This document shows positions 7,293 through 19,577 of a stretch of 64,000 nucleotides of DNA, in pieces. Position 1 is the stretch's first letter. Every line of letters starts with the position of its first letter. The notes below the pieces were generated by a model that worked only from the letters and a program-made list of their open reading frames with translations, did no database searches and was not told the origin of the DNA. A program made the position numbers and the translations under genes. The stretch is from Centipeda felix (GTDB taxonomy: Bacteria > Bacillota > Negativicutes > Selenomonadales > Selenomonadaceae): the NCBI RefSeq assembly GCF_900186465.1, contig NZ_LT891959.1, forward strand, positions 642,921 through 706,920, read 5' to 3'.

Positions 7293-10121
7293 TCAATGTT
7301 TCTCTTCCAGCAGGGGCTTCAGGAAGCGCCCCGTATAGGATGCCTTCACCTGCACGATCTCCTCGGGCGTTCCCTGGGCGACAATCGTGCCGCCGCCCGT
7401 GCCGCCCTCGGGACCGAGGTCGATGATGTGATCCGCCGTCTTGATGACGTCGAGATTGTGCTCGATGACGACCACCGTATCGCCGCCGTCTACGAGCCGC
7501 TGCAGGATGAGGAGCAGCTTGTGGATGTCCGCCGCATGCAGCCCCGTCGTCGGCTCATCGAGGATATAGAGCGTCTTTCCCGTGCTGCGCCGCGCCAGCT
7601 CCGTCGCAAGCTTGACGCGCTGCGCCTCACCGCCCGAGAGCGTCGTCGCAGGCTGTCCGAGGCGGATGTAGCCGAGCCCCACGTCGCGGATGATCTCGAG
7701 CTTGCGCGCGATGCGCGGCACATTTGCAAAGAACTCCACCGCCTCGTCAATCGTCATGTCGAGCACCTCGGCGATGGTCTTGCCCTTGTAGTGCACCTCG
7801 AGCGTCTCGCGGTTGTAGCGCGCCCCCTTGCAGACCTCACAGGGAACGTAGACATCGGGAAGAAACTGCATCTCGATCTTCAGGATGCCGTCGCCCCGGC
7901 ACGCCTCACAGCGTCCGCCCTTCACGTTAAAGCTGAACCGCCCCGCCTTATAGCCGCGCATACGCGACTCGCTCACCTGACTGAACAGCTCGCGGATCGC
8001 ATCGAACACCCCCGTGTAGGTCGCGGGATTCGAGCGCGGCGTGCGTCCGATCGGCTGCTGATCGATGTTGATGACCTTGTCGATATGCTCAAGCCCCTTG
8101 ATCTTCTTGTGCTTGCCGGGCTTTCCCTTCGCGCGGTAGAGCCGCGAGGCGACACCGCGATAGAGGATCTCGTTGACGAGCGTCGACTTGCCCGAGCCGG
8201 ACACGCCCGTCACAAGCGTTAGCGTGCCAAGCGGAAATTTCACATTGACATTCTTCAGATTGTTCTCCGCCGCACCCACGATCTCCAGAAAATAGCCGTT
8301 TCCCCTGCGCCGCTCTGCGGGCACGGGGATGAACTTTTTGCGTGAGAGATACTGCCCCGTGATGGATGCAGGATTCTTCATGATCTCTGCCGCCGTTCCC
8401 TCTGCAACCACCTCGCCGCCATGCTCTCCTGCGCCGGGGCCAATATCGATGATATGATCGGCGGCGTACATCGTATCCTCGTCATGCTCCACAACAATGA
8501 GCGTATTGCCGAGGTCACGCAGATGCCGAAGGGTCGCGAGCAAGCGGTTGTTGTCACGCTGATGCAGCCCGATGCTCGGCTCATCAAGGATGTAGAGCAC
8601 CCCCATCAGCCCCGAGCCGATCTGCGTCGCGAGGCGGATGCGCTGTGCCTCTCCGCCCGACAGCGTCGATGCCGCACGCGAGAGCGTCAGATAGTCGAGT
8701 CCCACATCGAGGAGAAAATGGAGGCGTGCATGAATTTCCTTCAAAATCTCTCCGGCTATTTTTGCCTCACGCGGCGTAAAATCCTGCTCTGCCTCCGTTA
8801 GAAACGCATCTGCCTCACGAATCGTAAGGGCCGTGAGTGCGGCGATATTCTTCCCGCCGACCGTCACGGCGAGCGCCTCGGGCTTCAATCGCGCCCCGTG
8901 GCACGCCGAGCACGGCGTATCAGTCATATAGTCCTCGTAGCTCTCGCGCATCTCCTCCGAGTCCGTCTCGCGATAGCGGCGCGTGAGTGCGGGCAAAACA
9001 CCCTCGTACGGGACATGGTATTCCTTCTCCTCGCCGAACATATTCGTGTACTGGAAGGAAACATACTCATCCGACCCATAGAGCAGCATCTTCTGCGTCT
9101 TCTTGTCCATGCGGTTCCACTGCGTATGCGCATCGTAGTCATGCGCCGCCAGGAGTGCTGTGATCGCCCGCATCCCATAGGAATTCGGATTTTTCGAGAG
9201 CGGTGCAAAGACACCGTCTGCCACGCTGAGCGTCGGGTCGGGAACGACGAGCGCAGGGTCAAACTCCTTGTGACTGCCGAGCCCCGTACAGACGGGGCAC
9301 GCGCCGAATGGGCTGTTAAATGAAAACATGCGTGGTGCGATCTCGGGCAGTGAGATGCCGCAGTCCACACAGGCGAAGTTCTCACTGAACATGAGGAGAT
9401 CGCCGTCCACCACCTGTACGTAGACCACGCCCTCACCTGCGTGGAGCGCCGTCTCCAGGGAGTCTGCCAGACGGCTCTCCATGCCCTCGCGCACGACGAG
9501 GCGATCTACGACGATCTCAATCGTGTGCTTCTTCTGCTTTTCGAGCGCGATCTCCTCGCTGAGATCATGCAGCTCTCCGTCGATGCGCACGCGCACATAG
9601 CCCTCGCGGCGAATCTGTTCGAGCACCTTCTTGTGCTCGCCCTTCTTGCCGCGCACGAGCTGCGCCATGATGAGGAGCTTTGCTCCTGAGGGCAGCTGCA
9701 TGATCCGATCCACCATCTGATCGACGCTCTGCTGCGTGATCGGCTTGCCGCAGTTCGGGCAGTGCGGGCGTCCCGCGCGCGCATAGAGCAGGCGCAGATA
9801 GTCGTAGATCTCCGTCACCGTCCCGACCGTCGAGCGCGGATTGTGGCTCGTCGTCTTCTGGTCAATCGAGATGGCAGGCGACAGCCCCTCGATGTTGTCC
9901 ACATCGGGCTTGTCCATCTGCCCAAGGAACTGCCGTGCGTAGGCAGACAGCGACTCCACATAGCGGCGCTGCCCCTCGGCATAGATCGTATCAAATGCGA
10001 GCGAGGACTTCCCCGAGCCGGAGAGCCCCGTCACCACAACTAATTTATCGCGCGGTATCTGCACTGTAATATTTTTCAAATTGTGGGCGCGTGCCCCCTC
10101 GATCTTGATGTATTCATTCAT
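7293..10121 (-). CDS. uvrA: Excinuclease ABC subunit A
   Basis: The 942-residue protein is a full-length UvrA, the DNA-damage sensor ATPase of nucleotide excision repair. It has two ABC ATPase halves: Walker [10 protein letters not shown] near residue 31-40 and GVSGSGKST near 640; signatures [12 protein letters not shown] and [12 protein letters not shown]; and zinc-finger cysteines CPNCGK, CVDC..., CPVC and CEACRGDG...CEVC. It ends [12 protein letters not shown]. It follows uvrB by 13 bases on the same strand, so uvrB-uvrA form an operon. No LexA box was identified. Confidence 0.98.
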   Translation of the reverse strand: MNEYIKIEGARAHNLKNITVQIPRDKLVVVTGLSGSGKSSLAFDTIYAEGQRRYVESLSAYARQFLGQMDKPDVDNIEGLSPAISIDQKTTSHNPRSTVGTVTEIYDYLRLLYARAGRPHCPNCGKPITQQSVDQMVDRIMQLPSGAKLLIMAQLVRGKKGEHKKVLEQIRREGYVRVRIDGELHDLSEEIALEKQKKHTIEIVVDRLVVREGMESRLADSLETALHAGEGVVYVQVVDGDLLMFSENFACVDCGISLPEIAPRMFSFNSPFGACPVCTGLGSHKEFDPALVVPDPTLSVADGVFAPLSKNPNSYGMRAITALLAAHDYDAHTQWNRMDKKTQKMLLYGSDEYVSFQYTNMFGEEKEYHVPYEGVLPALTRRYRETDSEEMRESYEDYMTDTPCSACHGARLKPEALAVTVGGKNIAALTALTIREADAFLTEAEQDFTPREAKIAGEILKEIHARLHFLLDVGLDYLTLSRAASTLSGGEAQRIRLATQIGSGLMGVLYILDEPSIGLHQRDNNRLLATLRHLRDLGNTLIVVEHDEDTMYAADHIIDIGPGAGEHGGEVVAEGTAAEIMKNPASITGQYLSRKKFIPVPAERRRGNGYFLEIVGAAENNLKNVNVKFPLGTLTLVTGVSGSGKSTLVNEILYRGVASRLYRAKGKPGKHKKIKGLEHIDKVINIDQQPIGRTPRSNPATYTGVFDAIRELFSQVSESRMRGYKAGRFSFNVKGGRCEACRGDGILKIEMQFLPDVYVPCEVCKGARYNRETLEVHYKGKTIAEVLDMTIDEAVEFFANVPRIARKLEIIRDVGLGYIRLGQPATTLSGGEAQRVKLATELARRSTGKTLYILDEPTTGLHAADIHKLLLILQRLVDGGDTVVVIEHNLDVIKTADHIIDLGPEGGTGGGTIVAQGTPEEIVQVKASYTGRFLKPLLEEKH

Positions 10122-10134
10122 TATCTGTATGTCC

Positions 10135-12177
10135 TTATTTTTTCTTCTTCGGCAGTTCGCCCTCGAGCTCGACGATCATGTCGCGCAGCTCTGCCGCACG
10201 CTCGAACTCCAGTGCACGCGACGCCTGCTGCATCTCGCGCAGAAGACTCTTGACGAGGTTCTCGCGCTCCTTTTTGCCGAGTTTTTTCTTTGCCTTGCCG
10301 TCCTTCTTCCCGTACGGGCTCTTATCCTCAGCCGCGACAAGCGTCATCTCGATGAGCGGGACGATGGGCTTTTCGATGGTCTTTGGCACGATGCCGTGCT
10401 CCTCGTTGTACTCCTGCTGTATCGCACGGCGGCGCTCCGTCTCGTCGATGGCGCGCTGCATCGAGCCCGTGATGACATCGCCGTACATGATGACGTGCCC
10501 GCCGGCGTTGCGGGCGGCACGTCCGATGGTCTGGATGAGTGCGGTGTCGGAGCGCAGAAAGCCCTCCTTGTCCGCGTCGAGGATGGCGATGAGCGAGACC
10601 TCCGGCATATCGAGCCCCTCACGCAGGAGATTGATGCCAACGAGCACGTCGAACTCGCCCGCGCGCAGATCGTGAATGATCTCCGCGCGCTCGATGGTTG
10701 CGATGTCCGAGTGGAGGTAGCGCACCTTAACGCCCGCCTCACGCAGATACTCAGTGAGGTTCTCTGCCATGCGCTTGGTGAGCGTCGTGACGAGGACGCG
10801 TTCATTGCGCCCGATGCGCAGGCGGATCTCGCCCATGAGGTCGTCGATCTGCCCTGCGAGCGGACGCACCTCGACCTCGGGATCGAGGAGTCCCGTCGGG
10901 CGGATGATCTGCTGGGCGACCTGCTGTGCCTGCTGCATCTCGTATTTTCCGGGCGTCGCGGAGACGTAGACGATCTGATTGATGCGCGCCGCGAACTCCT
11001 CGAACGTCAGCGGACGGTTGTCGAACGCGGACGGCAGGCGAAAGCCGTTGTCCACGAGCGAGACCTTGCGGCTGCGGTCGCCGCCGTACATGGCGTGAAT
11101 CTGCGGCAGTGTCACATGCGACTCGTCGATCATGATGAGGAAGTCCTCAGGGAAGTAGTCGAGGAGAGTGTACGGTGTCGCGCCCGGCGCACGGTGCGTG
11201 AGGTGACGCGAGTAGTTCTCGATGCCGGAGCAGTAGCCCATCTCCTGCATCATTTCGAGGTCATAGTTCGTGCGCTGCTCCAGCCGCTGTGCCTCAAGGA
11301 GTTTGCCCTCGCCCTTCAATACGGCGAGCCGCTCCGCAAGCTCCGTGCGAATGTCAGCCATGGCGATCTTCATATCCTCATCGTCCGTGACGTAGTGGGA
11401 CGCCGGAAACACCATGGAGTGAAGCCGCTCGCCGTAAACCTCGCCCGTCGTCACGTCGAACTCGATGATGCGCTCCACCTCGTCGCCGAACATCTCGATG
11501 CGCACACCGCGGTTGTTGTACCCTGCGGGAAAGATCTCAATCACGTCGCCGCGCACACGGAAACGTCCGCGCTCAAACGCGATATCGTTGCGCTCGTAAC
11601 GGATGGAAATGAGCTTCTGCAGGATCTCCTCGCGCGTGATTGTCTGCCCCTTGTGCACCGAGAGAACCATCTCGTGATAGCTCTCCGGTGAGCCGAGTCC
11701 GTAAATGCATGAGACGCTCGCCACGATGATGACGTCGCGCCGCTCAAAGAGCGAACAGGTCGCGGAGTGGCGCAGCTCATCGATCTCATCGTTGATCGAC
11801 GCATCCTTTTCAATATAGGTATCCGTCTGGGCGATGTACGCCTCGGGCTGGTAGAAGTCGTAGTAGCTGACAAAGTAACCGACGTAGTTGTCGGGAAAAA
11901 ATGACTTGAACTCACTCGCGAGCTGCGCGGCGAGAGTCTTGTTGTGTGCGATGACGAGGGTCGGACGCTGAACGTGCTCGATGACCTTTGCCATCGTGTA
12001 GGTCTTTCCCGTGCCCGTGGCTCCGAGCAGCACCTGTGCCGTCATGCCGTTCTCGATGCCGCCGGCAAGATCGGCAATCGCCTGAGGCTGATCGCCCATC
12101 GGTTCAAACGGTGCGACGACCTTGAACGGGATCTCCCCCTCGAACTGCGTTGTATTAAGTTTTGGCACCATCGCCAT
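10135..12177 (-). CDS. uvrB: Excinuclease ABC subunit B
   Basis: The 680-residue protein is the helicase-like damage-verification subunit: Walker [11 protein letters not shown], the beta-hairpin region [15 protein letters not shown]-like IDESHVT, C-terminal helicase motifs [12 protein letters not shown], and the UvrB/UvrC interaction domain ([21 protein letters not shown]). The start at 12177 ([14 protein letters not shown]) is preceded by AGGAGGGG at good spacing. An upstream in-frame ATG at 12222 lacks a site. It is the first gene of uvrB-uvrA. Confidence 0.97.
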   Translation of the reverse strand: MAMVPKLNTTQFEGEIPFKVVAPFEPMGDQPQAIADLAGGIENGMTAQVLLGATGTGKTYTMAKVIEHVQRPTLVIAHNKTLAAQLASEFKSFFPDNYVGYFVSYYDFYQPEAYIAQTDTYIEKDASINDEIDELRHSATCSLFERRDVIIVASVSCIYGLGSPESYHEMVLSVHKGQTITREEILQKLISIRYERNDIAFERGRFRVRGDVIEIFPAGYNNRGVRIEMFGDEVERIIEFDVTTGEVYGERLHSMVFPASHYVTDDEDMKIAMADIRTELAERLAVLKGEGKLLEAQRLEQRTNYDLEMMQEMGYCSGIENYSRHLTHRAPGATPYTLLDYFPEDFLIMIDESHVTLPQIHAMYGGDRSRKVSLVDNGFRLPSAFDNRPLTFEEFAARINQIVYVSATPGKYEMQQAQQVAQQIIRPTGLLDPEVEVRPLAGQIDDLMGEIRLRIGRNERVLVTTLTKRMAENLTEYLREAGVKVRYLHSDIATIERAEIIHDLRAGEFDVLVGINLLREGLDMPEVSLIAILDADKEGFLRSDTALIQTIGRAARNAGGHVIMYGDVITGSMQRAIDETERRRAIQQEYNEEHGIVPKTIEKPIVPLIEMTLVAAEDKSPYGKKDGKAKKKLGKKERENLVKSLLREMQQASRALEFERAAELRDMIVELEGELPKKKK

Positions 12178-12281
12178 GCGTTCCCCTCCTTCACGAAAAG
12201 CTATTTTTTCATTATATCGCATACGTCAAGGGGTACAATGGAAGCGCAGAATTTTTCCCTATCTCATCAACGATTTCCATG

Positions 12282-12306
12282 AAAAAAGCACCCATACGGG
12301 TGCTTT
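12282..12306 (-). terminator. Terminator of the HD-GYP gene
   Basis: On the minus strand AAAGCACCC-GTAT-GGGTGCTTTTTT forms an 8 to 9-bp hairpin with a U run, 14 bases after the stop of the gene at 12320. It separates that gene from uvrBA. Confidence 0.85.
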
Positions 12307-12319
12307 GAGCATCATCCGT

Positions 12320-13468
12320 TTACAGCTTGCCGACATCTGCCGCCGTCATGATCTCGACGACGGTAATATCCTTGACGGTGTTGAGGTCGATGAAGCCGCC
12401 ATCTGCGAGCTGGATGACCGGCATCGCCGTGACGCGTGACTCGTCGACGTAGACGATGCGTCCTGCTGAACCGTCCGAGAGACGGAGCCAGCAGCCGTTG
12501 AGTGCGGCATTCATCTTGCGCATGAAGAGAACGGCGTACTCCGAGTCAAGCTTTCCGTCCAGTACGTCGGCATAGAGTACCTTGAACACCTCGAACGGGG
12601 AACGCTTCGCCGCGTAGCTGCGGCTGGATGCCATCGCATCGTAGCAGTCGAGGATGGCGAGCACCTTGCCGAAGGTCGTGATCGCATCCCCCTTCAGCCC
12701 CGAGGGATAACCCGTGCCATCGTCGCGCTCATGATGCTGGATGATGCCGTTCATGAGGTCGGTACGTCCCTCGAGCTCACTGTTCTCCACGATTTTGAAG
12801 CTCTCAACAACGTGATTCTTCAGGATGTCGAATTCCTCCTCGGTCAGGAGGCCCTTCTTCTCAAGCAGATCCTTCGGAATCATCTGCTTCCCGATATCAA
12901 GGAAAAGCCCTGCCAGCACCATGTTCTGACGGTCGATGCCCACGAGGCCCATCCACTTCGCCATAAGCCCACCGAGGATGGCGAGATGTACGCAGTGATG
13001 CAGGTTGTAGTTGCCCCCCTGATTCATGCTGTACATCATGGAGACGGCCGTTGCTCCCTCCTTGTAGAGGTCGCGCAGACGGCCGCTCGACATCACGTCC
13101 TGCAGGATGCTCATGTTGAGCTTTCCGGTCTCTGCTGCCTCGGCAAAGAGTTTCTCCATCTCGCCGTAGACGTAGCGATAGTCCTCTTCGTATTTGCTGT
13201 CCAGTTTGATCTCGCGCTCGGGAGCGGGACCACTGCCGATAACGGCTGCCTTTTCCGCCTTGACTGCCTTTTCCTTCTGAACGGCAACGATAATGCTGTC
13301 CTCATCGACATAGACAGAGGCGATGCCCTTTTTCTTGAGCAGCTTGATCGTCTCTTTGTCCAGTACCGTGCCGCCCTCGACGAGTACGTTCTCGCTGTCA
13401 CCATCATAAACCGTACGGCCAATCAGCATCTCCGGCAGCAGGCTTCGTACTGCAAACGCTTTCAGCAT
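12320..13468 (-). CDS. HD-GYP-type protein with a degenerate HD motif
   Basis: The 382-residue protein has a regulatory N-terminal part (about 1-120), a central HD-GYP-like domain and a short C-terminal beta tail. The GYP part is conserved (HHERDDGTGYPSGL, about 235-248; ILDCYDAMASSRSYA), as are NLHHCVHLA and a later LKNH. The hallmark HDIGK is instead LDIGK (Leu190-Asp191, codon CTT where a His would be CAT). HD-GYP proteins hydrolyse cyclic di-GMP using a metal centre that includes this His, so activity may be lost or changed. The alternative is a c-di-GMP-sensing role. It lies between leuS and uvrB and has its own terminator. Confidence 0.85.
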   Translation of the reverse strand: MLKAFAVRSLLPEMLIGRTVYDGDSENVLVEGGTVLDKETIKLLKKKGIASVYVDEDSIIVAVQKEKAVKAEKAAVIGSGPAPEREIKLDSKYEEDYRYVYGEMEKLFAEAAETGKLNMSILQDVMSSGRLRDLYKEGATAVSMMYSMNQGGNYNLHHCVHLAILGGLMAKWMGLVGIDRQNMVLAGLFLDIGKQMIPKDLLEKKGLLTEEEFDILKNHVVESFKIVENSELEGRTDLMNGIIQHHERDDGTGYPSGLKGDAITTFGKVLAILDCYDAMASSRSYAAKRSPFEVFKVLYADVLDGKLDSEYAVLFMRKMNAALNGCWLRLSDGSAGRIVYVDESRVTAMPVIQLADGGFIDLNTVKDITVVEIMTAADVGKL

Positions 13469-13519
13469 AATGTTCTCTCTCCCTTATCTTATGATGTTAC
13501 TTTTCCCTGACGTTACACC

Positions 13520-15991
13520 TTACTTCACAACAATATTGACCAGCTTGCCGGGGACACAGACAACCTTGACGATGGTCTTGCCCGCCGTGAGTTCCTTCGC
13601 ACGCGGCAGCTCCGCTGCGAGCTGCTCCAGCGCCGCACGGTCAAGTCCCGTGGCGACCTTGACGCGGTCGCGCACCTTGCCGTTGATCTGCAGGACGATC
13701 TCTACCTCATCCTGCACGAGTGCCGCCGCGTCGTACTGTGGCCACGTCTCTGCGTGAACGTTCCCGCCGAAGAGCTGTGCCCACAACTCCGACGTGATGT
13801 GCGGTGCAAACGGCGCGAGCATCCGCACGAGTGCGCTCGCCGTCTCACGCGCGAGCCCCGGCGTGAGCTCCTTGTCCTGAAATGCGTAGAGCGCATTGAC
13901 CAGCTCCATGATGGAGGAGATCGCCGTGTTGAACATGAAGCGGTCGCGCACGTCCTCCGTGACCTTCTTGATGGTCGCGTGGAGCACGCGGCGCAGCTCC
14001 GTCTCCTCTGTGCTGAGCGTTGCTGCATCGTAGGACGCAGGCGCGCCCTTGATCGTCTCTGCGAACTGTCCGAGGATACGCCACACGCGCCCGAGGAAGC
14101 GGTACGCCCCCTCGACGCCCTGATCGCTCCAGTCGAGGTCACGGTCCACGGGCGCGGCAAAGAGGATGAAGAGCCGTGCCGTATCCGCTCCGTAGCGATC
14201 GATGATCTCCTCGGGCGAGACAACGTTGCCGAGCGACTTCGACATCTTCGCGCCGTCCTTGATGACCATGCCCTGCGTGAGGAGGTTCGTGAACGGCTCG
14301 TCGAAGTCGAGCATCTCTGCGTCACGCAGTACCTTCGTGAAGAAGCGTGCATAGAGGAGATGCAGGATCGCGTGCTCGATGCCGCCGATGTACTGATCGA
14401 CGGGAGCCCAGTAGTTCACCTTGTCGCGGTCAAAGGGACGCTCCGTGTTCTTCGGATCCGTATAGCGGTAGTAGTACCACGAGGAGCAGATAAACGTGTC
14501 CATCGTATCCGTCTCGCGCGTCGCATCGCCGCCGCACTTGGGACATTTGCAGTGGAGGAAGTGCTCGCTCGACGAGAGCGGCGAGACTGCTCCCTGCTCG
14601 AATGAGACATCCTCGGGGAGACGCACGGGCAGCTCTGCCTCCGGGACGAGTACCTCGCCGCATTTCGGGCAGTTGATGATGGGGATCGGCGCACCCCAGT
14701 AGCGCTGGCGTGAGATGAGCCAGTCGCGCAGGCGGTAGTTGACGCGGCGTTTGCCGTATCCCTGTGCCTCCGCCTCATCCATGATCGCCTGCATCGCCGC
14801 GTGCATCTCCATCCCCGTGAACTTGCCGGAGTTGATGAGGATGCCTTCCTTTTCGGTATATGCCGCTGTCATGTCCTCGAGACACAGCTCTCCGTCCTTC
14901 GGGCGGATCGTGAGGATCTTGCGGATGCCGTATTTCTCCGCGAACATCCAGTCGCGCTGATCCTCCGACGGGACGGCCATGACCGCGCCCGTGCCGTACT
15001 CAAAGAGGACGTAGTTCGTGACCCAGATCTCGACCTGCTCCCCGTTGAACGGATTCGTGCAGGTAATCCCTGTGAAAATACCCTCTTTTTCCGACTCGCT
15101 CGAGGAGCGCTCAATATCGGACTGCTTTTTGACGCGCGCACAGAACGCACGGATCTCCTCTGCCTTGTCGCTGACGGCGCAGATCTTCTCTACGAGAGGA
15201 TGCTCGGGTGCGAGCGCGACAAAGGTCATGCCGAACACGGTGTCGGGACGCGTCGTGTAGACGGGAATCTCCGCATCGAGCGCGGGCGCAGGCAGGCGGA
15301 ACTCAAGGCCCTCGCTGCGTCCGATCCAGTTGGCCTGCATCGTCTTGACGCGCTCGGGCCAGCCTGGGAGTTTGTCGAGATCGGCGAGGAGCTCATCGGC
15401 ATAGTCCGTGATCTTGAAGAACCACTGTGCGAGATCCTTCTTGTGCACCTCGGACTTGCAGCGCCAGCACTTGCCGTCCTCGACCTGCTCGTTCGCGAGC
15501 ACCGTGCCGCAGGTATCGCACCAGTTCACGGATGCTTTTTTCTTGTAGGCAAGGCCTTTCTTGTAGAACAGCTCGAACAGCCACTGTGTCCAGCGGTAGT
15601 AGTCCTCACGGCAGGTGATGACCTCGCGGTCCCAGTCGTAGGCAAGCCCAAGCGCACGCTGCTGCTTCTCCATGTTCGCGATGTTCGCATACGTCCACTC
15701 CGCCGGATGCACCTTGTTCTTGATCGCTGCATTCTCGGCGGGCATGCCGAAGGAGTCAAACCCCATCGGGTGCAGGACGTTGTACCCCTCCATCGTGCGG
15801 AAGCGCGCAATCACATCGCCGATCGAGTAGTTGCGGACATGCCCCATGTGAAGTTTTCCCGACGGATACGGAAACATCTCAAGCGCGTAGTACTTCGGTT
15901 TCGTCGCATCCATCTCCGTGTGGCAGCTGTGCTCCGTCTCCCAGATCTTCTGCCACTTTGCTTCAATCTCCTGCGGACAATATCTCTCCAC
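13520..15991 (-). CDS. leuS: Leucyl-tRNA synthetase
   Basis: The 823-residue class I synthetase has HMGH for the HIGH motif ([16 protein letters not shown]), the inserted CP1 editing domain ([21 protein letters not shown]), zinc-type cysteines (CDTC..., CWRCKSE), the KMSKS loop ([10 protein letters not shown]) and the C-terminal anticodon-binding and leucine-specific domains. The best start is GTG at 15991 ([13 protein letters not shown]), preceded by GGGAGGAG 10 bases upstream. A TTG at 16018 would add nine residues without a site. No T-box leader was found in the 38-base gap upstream. Confidence 0.97.
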   Translation of the reverse strand: MERYCPQEIEAKWQKIWETEHSCHTEMDATKPKYYALEMFPYPSGKLHMGHVRNYSIGDVIARFRTMEGYNVLHPMGFDSFGMPAENAAIKNKVHPAEWTYANIANMEKQQRALGLAYDWDREVITCREDYYRWTQWLFELFYKKGLAYKKKASVNWCDTCGTVLANEQVEDGKCWRCKSEVHKKDLAQWFFKITDYADELLADLDKLPGWPERVKTMQANWIGRSEGLEFRLPAPALDAEIPVYTTRPDTVFGMTFVALAPEHPLVEKICAVSDKAEEIRAFCARVKKQSDIERSSSESEKEGIFTGITCTNPFNGEQVEIWVTNYVLFEYGTGAVMAVPSEDQRDWMFAEKYGIRKILTIRPKDGELCLEDMTAAYTEKEGILINSGKFTGMEMHAAMQAIMDEAEAQGYGKRRVNYRLRDWLISRQRYWGAPIPIINCPKCGEVLVPEAELPVRLPEDVSFEQGAVSPLSSSEHFLHCKCPKCGGDATRETDTMDTFICSSWYYYRYTDPKNTERPFDRDKVNYWAPVDQYIGGIEHAILHLLYARFFTKVLRDAEMLDFDEPFTNLLTQGMVIKDGAKMSKSLGNVVSPEEIIDRYGADTARLFILFAAPVDRDLDWSDQGVEGAYRFLGRVWRILGQFAETIKGAPASYDAATLSTEETELRRVLHATIKKVTEDVRDRFMFNTAISSIMELVNALYAFQDKELTPGLARETASALVRMLAPFAPHITSELWAQLFGGNVHAETWPQYDAAALVQDEVEIVLQINGKVRDRVKVATGLDRAALEQLAAELPRAKELTAGKTIVKVVCVPGKLVNIVVK

Positions 15992-16028
15992 TCTACTCGA
16001 GCTCCTCCCAAATATCAAATGCCATTAC

Positions 16029-18134
16029 TTATCGAATGGAGCGGAGCACCGCATCCAATTCCTCCACGCGTTTCGACAGTGCCGCGCCAAGCGCCCCTGC
16101 CCTCTCCAGCGAGCCACTCGAATGACGGATCGCATCGACACCGCTCGCGAGACTGCTCTTCATATCCGTCACGCGCCCGTCAAAGTCCTGCTCGAAGTCC
16201 TCGACCTTCGTATCGAACTCCTGATTCTGCGCGAGCATCTGATCGATCTCGTTCACATCATGCAGGAGCTCGCGGATCGCCTCATCGGACGCCTCCAGCC
16301 GCTCGCGTGTATTCTCGGAGAGCTTGCGCACCTCTCCTGCGACGACGGCGAACCCGCGTCCCATCTCGCCCGCACGTGCCGCCTCGATGGCGGCGTTGAG
16401 CGCGAGCAGGTTGATCTGCGCGGAGATCTCCGTGATCATGTGCATGACCTGCTCGATCTTTTTCGTACTCTCGGTCAGATGCTCCAGCTTCGGTGTAATC
16501 GAAGCATTTCGTGCGAGCAGTTCCTTCGTCATATTGCCCTGATCGCCGATGCCGTCGCTCATCTGGTTGACGAGCCCGGAGACGTTCTCAACGCTCTCCG
16601 CCACATGCTCCATGACATCCGAGAGTCCCATCATCTGCTGACGGTAGCTGTCAAACTCCTGAATGATCCCCTCACGCAGATGCGCGATGATCGCGCGTCG
16701 GCTGATCTCATGCTCGAGATACGTCTTCTGATACAGCGCGTACTTCGACGGGAAACGATCCATATAGCCGTCACTGAACATACCGCCCGAGAGCTGATAG
16801 AAGAAAATTGCCGTCAGCGTCTCATTAATGTGCAGACCGGCAATCTCCCCAAAGGCAGAGAACCCCGCGATTGGCATCCCATCGAAGAGATCCGCTCCTG
16901 CGAGATCTGCGGCAAAGGTCAGGCGCCGCAGGATGCAGTCGTTCAGCACTGCACCGATCGGCGCCGGCTTGCCCTTTGCGTATGCGGCGTACTCATCCTT
17001 CAGCGTCTTGACGAAGTTCTCCCGCCGCATGAGGAAGATCTCCTCACCCGCCGTAATGTCACAGTAGAAATGGAACCGCTTTTCCGCCGCGTCAAACTGC
17101 TGCAGCGAGCGGATGAAATACTGCTTGCCGACGTGCGAGGCAAAGGTATAGCCGGCAAGCGCATCACTGAGTGCATTCACGTCGGAGACATGGAGATGCT
17201 CCATCAGTACATCGGCAAAGGGCACGGGATGCCCCTCTGCGTCGGCAACCGTCTCCACCGTACGGAGCGTCGCATCCGATCCGATGATCGTCCACTTATC
17301 CCCCGTCGGCTCTGCCGCCTGAGTCTTGAAAATAGAGTAGCGGTAATCATCGGCAAGCCGAACAACGAGCACGACGGCGTGATTCTCAAGTACCTGTTTT
17401 CCGTTGTAGATATAAGTGTGGGAGAAATCGAGCGCGCCGCTCGCGCTGCCGCCGATGTAGGGGCAGGGCAGGAACTCGCTGTCATAGAGTGCCTTCAGCA
17501 CGAACGACTCGCACGCCGTCACGCCGTCTATATAGACAAAGGCAAAGGTATTGTCAAAGCGCACGGGGAATGGAACGCGCTGTGCGTCAACCTCCTCGCG
17601 GATTCTCTTAATGCGCTCGTCAGGGGTCAACTCCACCGTACCGCGCCGTATGTCCTCGTTGTGCAGGGGAATTGTCATCATGTGGGTCTGCGCGATCATG
17701 CGCTTGCTGTAGACCTGCAGCAGCACCTTTGCGCGTCCGTCCTTCGCATCCATATAGTAGGAGCGTGTCCCCGGCGTATGTGTCAGCTCCCCGCACGAGG
17801 AGATGAGCAAAACCTGAACATCGGGAGGTGATGCTGTCTGTACTGTACGCGCAATCTCCGCCATGGGGAGATCGGACGAGACGAAGCCGAGCACAATCGC
17901 AGGGCCGCCCGGCACATCGTAGAGATCGCGCAGACGCTCTGCCGTCAGCTCGCTGCGCGAGAGATAGGCAGACTTCATATCGCCTGCGCCGACGCTGCCG
18001 AGTCCCGCGAACGGCACACGCGGCTTTGCGGCGGACGCTCCCTGCTGTGCACCTGCTGCCGCCAACGGTTTTGCTGCAATGCGGTCAGCGAGCGAAACCT
18101 CCGCTTCCTTCTTTTTATCAAAGAGCCCAAACAT
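16029..18134 (-). CDS. Soluble FIST-domain methyl-accepting chemotaxis protein
   Basis: The 701-residue protein lacks membrane segments. A low-complexity Ala-rich start (to about 50) is followed by a FIST N domain (about 70-270), a FIST C domain (about 280-430, with SDGYMDRFP) and a cytoplasmic MCP signalling hairpin (about 480-690; [32 protein letters not shown] is the kinase-contact tip region). FIST domains are thought to sense small ligands such as amino acids. The MCP tip implies coupling to CheA-CheW. The second ATG (18134) has GGAGG at 7 bases; the first, at 18140, touches the site. No che gene is nearby. Confidence 0.9.
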   Translation of the reverse strand: MFGLFDKKKEAEVSLADRIAAKPLAAAGAQQGASAAKPRVPFAGLGSVGAGDMKSAYLSRSELTAERLRDLYDVPGGPAIVLGFVSSDLPMAEIARTVQTASPPDVQVLLISSCGELTHTPGTRSYYMDAKDGRAKVLLQVYSKRMIAQTHMMTIPLHNEDIRRGTVELTPDERIKRIREEVDAQRVPFPVRFDNTFAFVYIDGVTACESFVLKALYDSEFLPCPYIGGSASGALDFSHTYIYNGKQVLENHAVVLVVRLADDYRYSIFKTQAAEPTGDKWTIIGSDATLRTVETVADAEGHPVPFADVLMEHLHVSDVNALSDALAGYTFASHVGKQYFIRSLQQFDAAEKRFHFYCDITAGEEIFLMRRENFVKTLKDEYAAYAKGKPAPIGAVLNDCILRRLTFAADLAGADLFDGMPIAGFSAFGEIAGLHINETLTAIFFYQLSGGMFSDGYMDRFPSKYALYQKTYLEHEISRRAIIAHLREGIIQEFDSYRQQMMGLSDVMEHVAESVENVSGLVNQMSDGIGDQGNMTKELLARNASITPKLEHLTESTKKIEQVMHMITEISAQINLLALNAAIEAARAGEMGRGFAVVAGEVRKLSENTRERLEASDEAIRELLHDVNEIDQMLAQNQEFDTKVEDFEQDFDGRVTDMKSSLASGVDAIRHSSGSLERAGALGAALSKRVEELDAVLRSIR

Positions 18135-18162
18135 AAACATTCCTCCCTACGAAAAAAACTCC

Positions 18163-19536
18163 CTATTCTTTAATTATATCATGTGCCCTGCCCCTGCGCA
18201 AGAAGTGGTAAAGAAGCATGGGGACGACGAGCATGGGTACGCCCAAATAAAGCGCAGAGCGCAGCTCGGGGGTAAACGCCATAAAGAGGAGGCAGAGCAC
18301 CTGCGCCCAGATCCCGAACAGCGTGACATACGGGAAGAGAGGCATCCGATAGCGCAGGAGGGACACCGTCCCCGCCGCCTCAAGCCTGCGCCGCCGCCGA
18401 TACTGGCTCCAGCAGATCGAGATCCACGCGACCGCGCCCGAGAACCCCGAGAGTGCGAGCAGATAGGTATAGAGCGCCGCATTGGGATGCAGCGCGTAGA
18501 GCGCAATCACGCCCCAGCAAAAGGCAATCGAGGCATAGATGGCACGCGAGGGAATCCCCTTGCGGCTGAGCCCACCGAGCGCACGCGGCGCCATCTCCAT
18601 CGTCGCGAGCGCGTGCACCGTGCGTGCCGCGCCGTAGAGCCCCGAGTTGGAGCAGGAAAGCGCCGCCGTCAGCACGACGAACGAGAACAGCGCCCCCAGA
18701 TGCGAAAATCCATGCTCGGCAAGCGCTGCCGCAAAGACGCTCTTGGAGAGAGACGCGTGATCCCACGGCAGGATCGAGACGAGCAGCGTAATCGGGATGA
18801 TGTAGAGCGCGATGATGCGCCACGTCACATTGCGCACCGCCGTCGGAATACTGCGCGCGGGATCCGCCGTCTCCCCCGCTGCCAACCCGATGATCTCCGT
18901 CCCTTGAAAATTGACGAGGATGATGACCATCGTCAGCGCAATACTCGCGTATCCGTGCGGGGCAAAGCCGCCGCTGCCGAGTAGGATGCCCGTGCCGATA
19001 TAGCCCTCATCGCCGATGAGCCCGAGACAGATCAGGAGCGCAACGACGCTGAACGCCACGAGGGCGATGATCTTGACAAGGGCGAGCCAGAACTCGCTCT
19101 CGCCGAATTTATCGACGCGAAACAGATTGAGGAGGGTGACGAGCAGCCCAAACAGCACCGCCCACCAGATCGTCCCGACCTCGGGCAGGAATGAATTCAT
19201 GATGATGCCCGCAGCAATCATCTCCGAGGGCACGTAGGACACCCACGTCACCCAGTAGGACCAGCCCACACCGCACGCCCACGTCGCCGAGATATTCTCG
19301 CGCGCGTAGACGACGAATGAGCCCGAGAGCGGCTGCTCCACCGCCAGCTCTGCGAGGCAGAGCATCACGGCGAGCACGATGATGCCGCCCAGCAGATAGG
19401 AAATCACCGCCGCAGGCCCTGCCTGCTCGAGGACGTAGCCCGTCCCCAGAAAATATCCGCTCCCGATCACACCGCCGAGAGAGATGAGCTGAAGATGTCT
19501 GTTCTTCAGCCTCCGTTTCATCGTCGACTCGCCCAT
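18163..19536 (-). CDS. Amino-acid permease (APC superfamily)
   Basis: The 457-residue protein has about 12 membrane segments and the AAT-type signature near the start (LKNRHLQLISLGGVIGSGYFLGTG), then GFAPHG and FQGTEIIGLAAGETADPARSIP, typical of amino-acid/proton symporters. It resembles the S-methylmethionine/GABA/basic amino-acid group, but the substrate is not fixed. A start at 19536 or at the inner ATG (19521, MKRRLKN) is possible; neither has an ideal site. Upstream, at 19586-19611, a hairpin with a U run lies in the leader direction. Confidence 0.88.
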   Translation of the reverse strand: MGESTMKRRLKNRHLQLISLGGVIGSGYFLGTGYVLEQAGPAAVISYLLGGIIVLAVMLCLAELAVEQPLSGSFVVYARENISATWACGVGWSYWVTWVSYVPSEMIAAGIIMNSFLPEVGTIWWAVLFGLLVTLLNLFRVDKFGESEFWLALVKIIALVAFSVVALLICLGLIGDEGYIGTGILLGSGGFAPHGYASIALTMVIILVNFQGTEIIGLAAGETADPARSIPTAVRNVTWRIIALYIIPITLLVSILPWDHASLSKSVFAAALAEHGFSHLGALFSFVVLTAALSCSNSGLYGAARTVHALATMEMAPRALGGLSRKGIPSRAIYASIAFCWGVIALYALHPNAALYTYLLALSGFSGAVAWISICWSQYRRRRRLEAAGTVSLLRYRMPLFPYVTLFGIWAQVLCLLFMAFTPELRSALYLGVPMLVVPMLLYHFLRRGRAHDIIKE

Positions 19537-19577
19537 TGGCTCCGTAACACAACCTTTCTCCTCGAATATATATTGTA

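Noticed and set aside
7196-7338. Small reading frames across structured repeat A giving a peptide similar to one across repeat B
   Set aside because: The similarity follows from the repeat itself; the changes between copies keep base pairing rather than protein sequence, and no ribosome-binding site is present.
15992-16028. T-box leader for leuS
   Set aside because: The gap upstream of leuS is only 37 bases and lacks the T-box and specifier hairpins.
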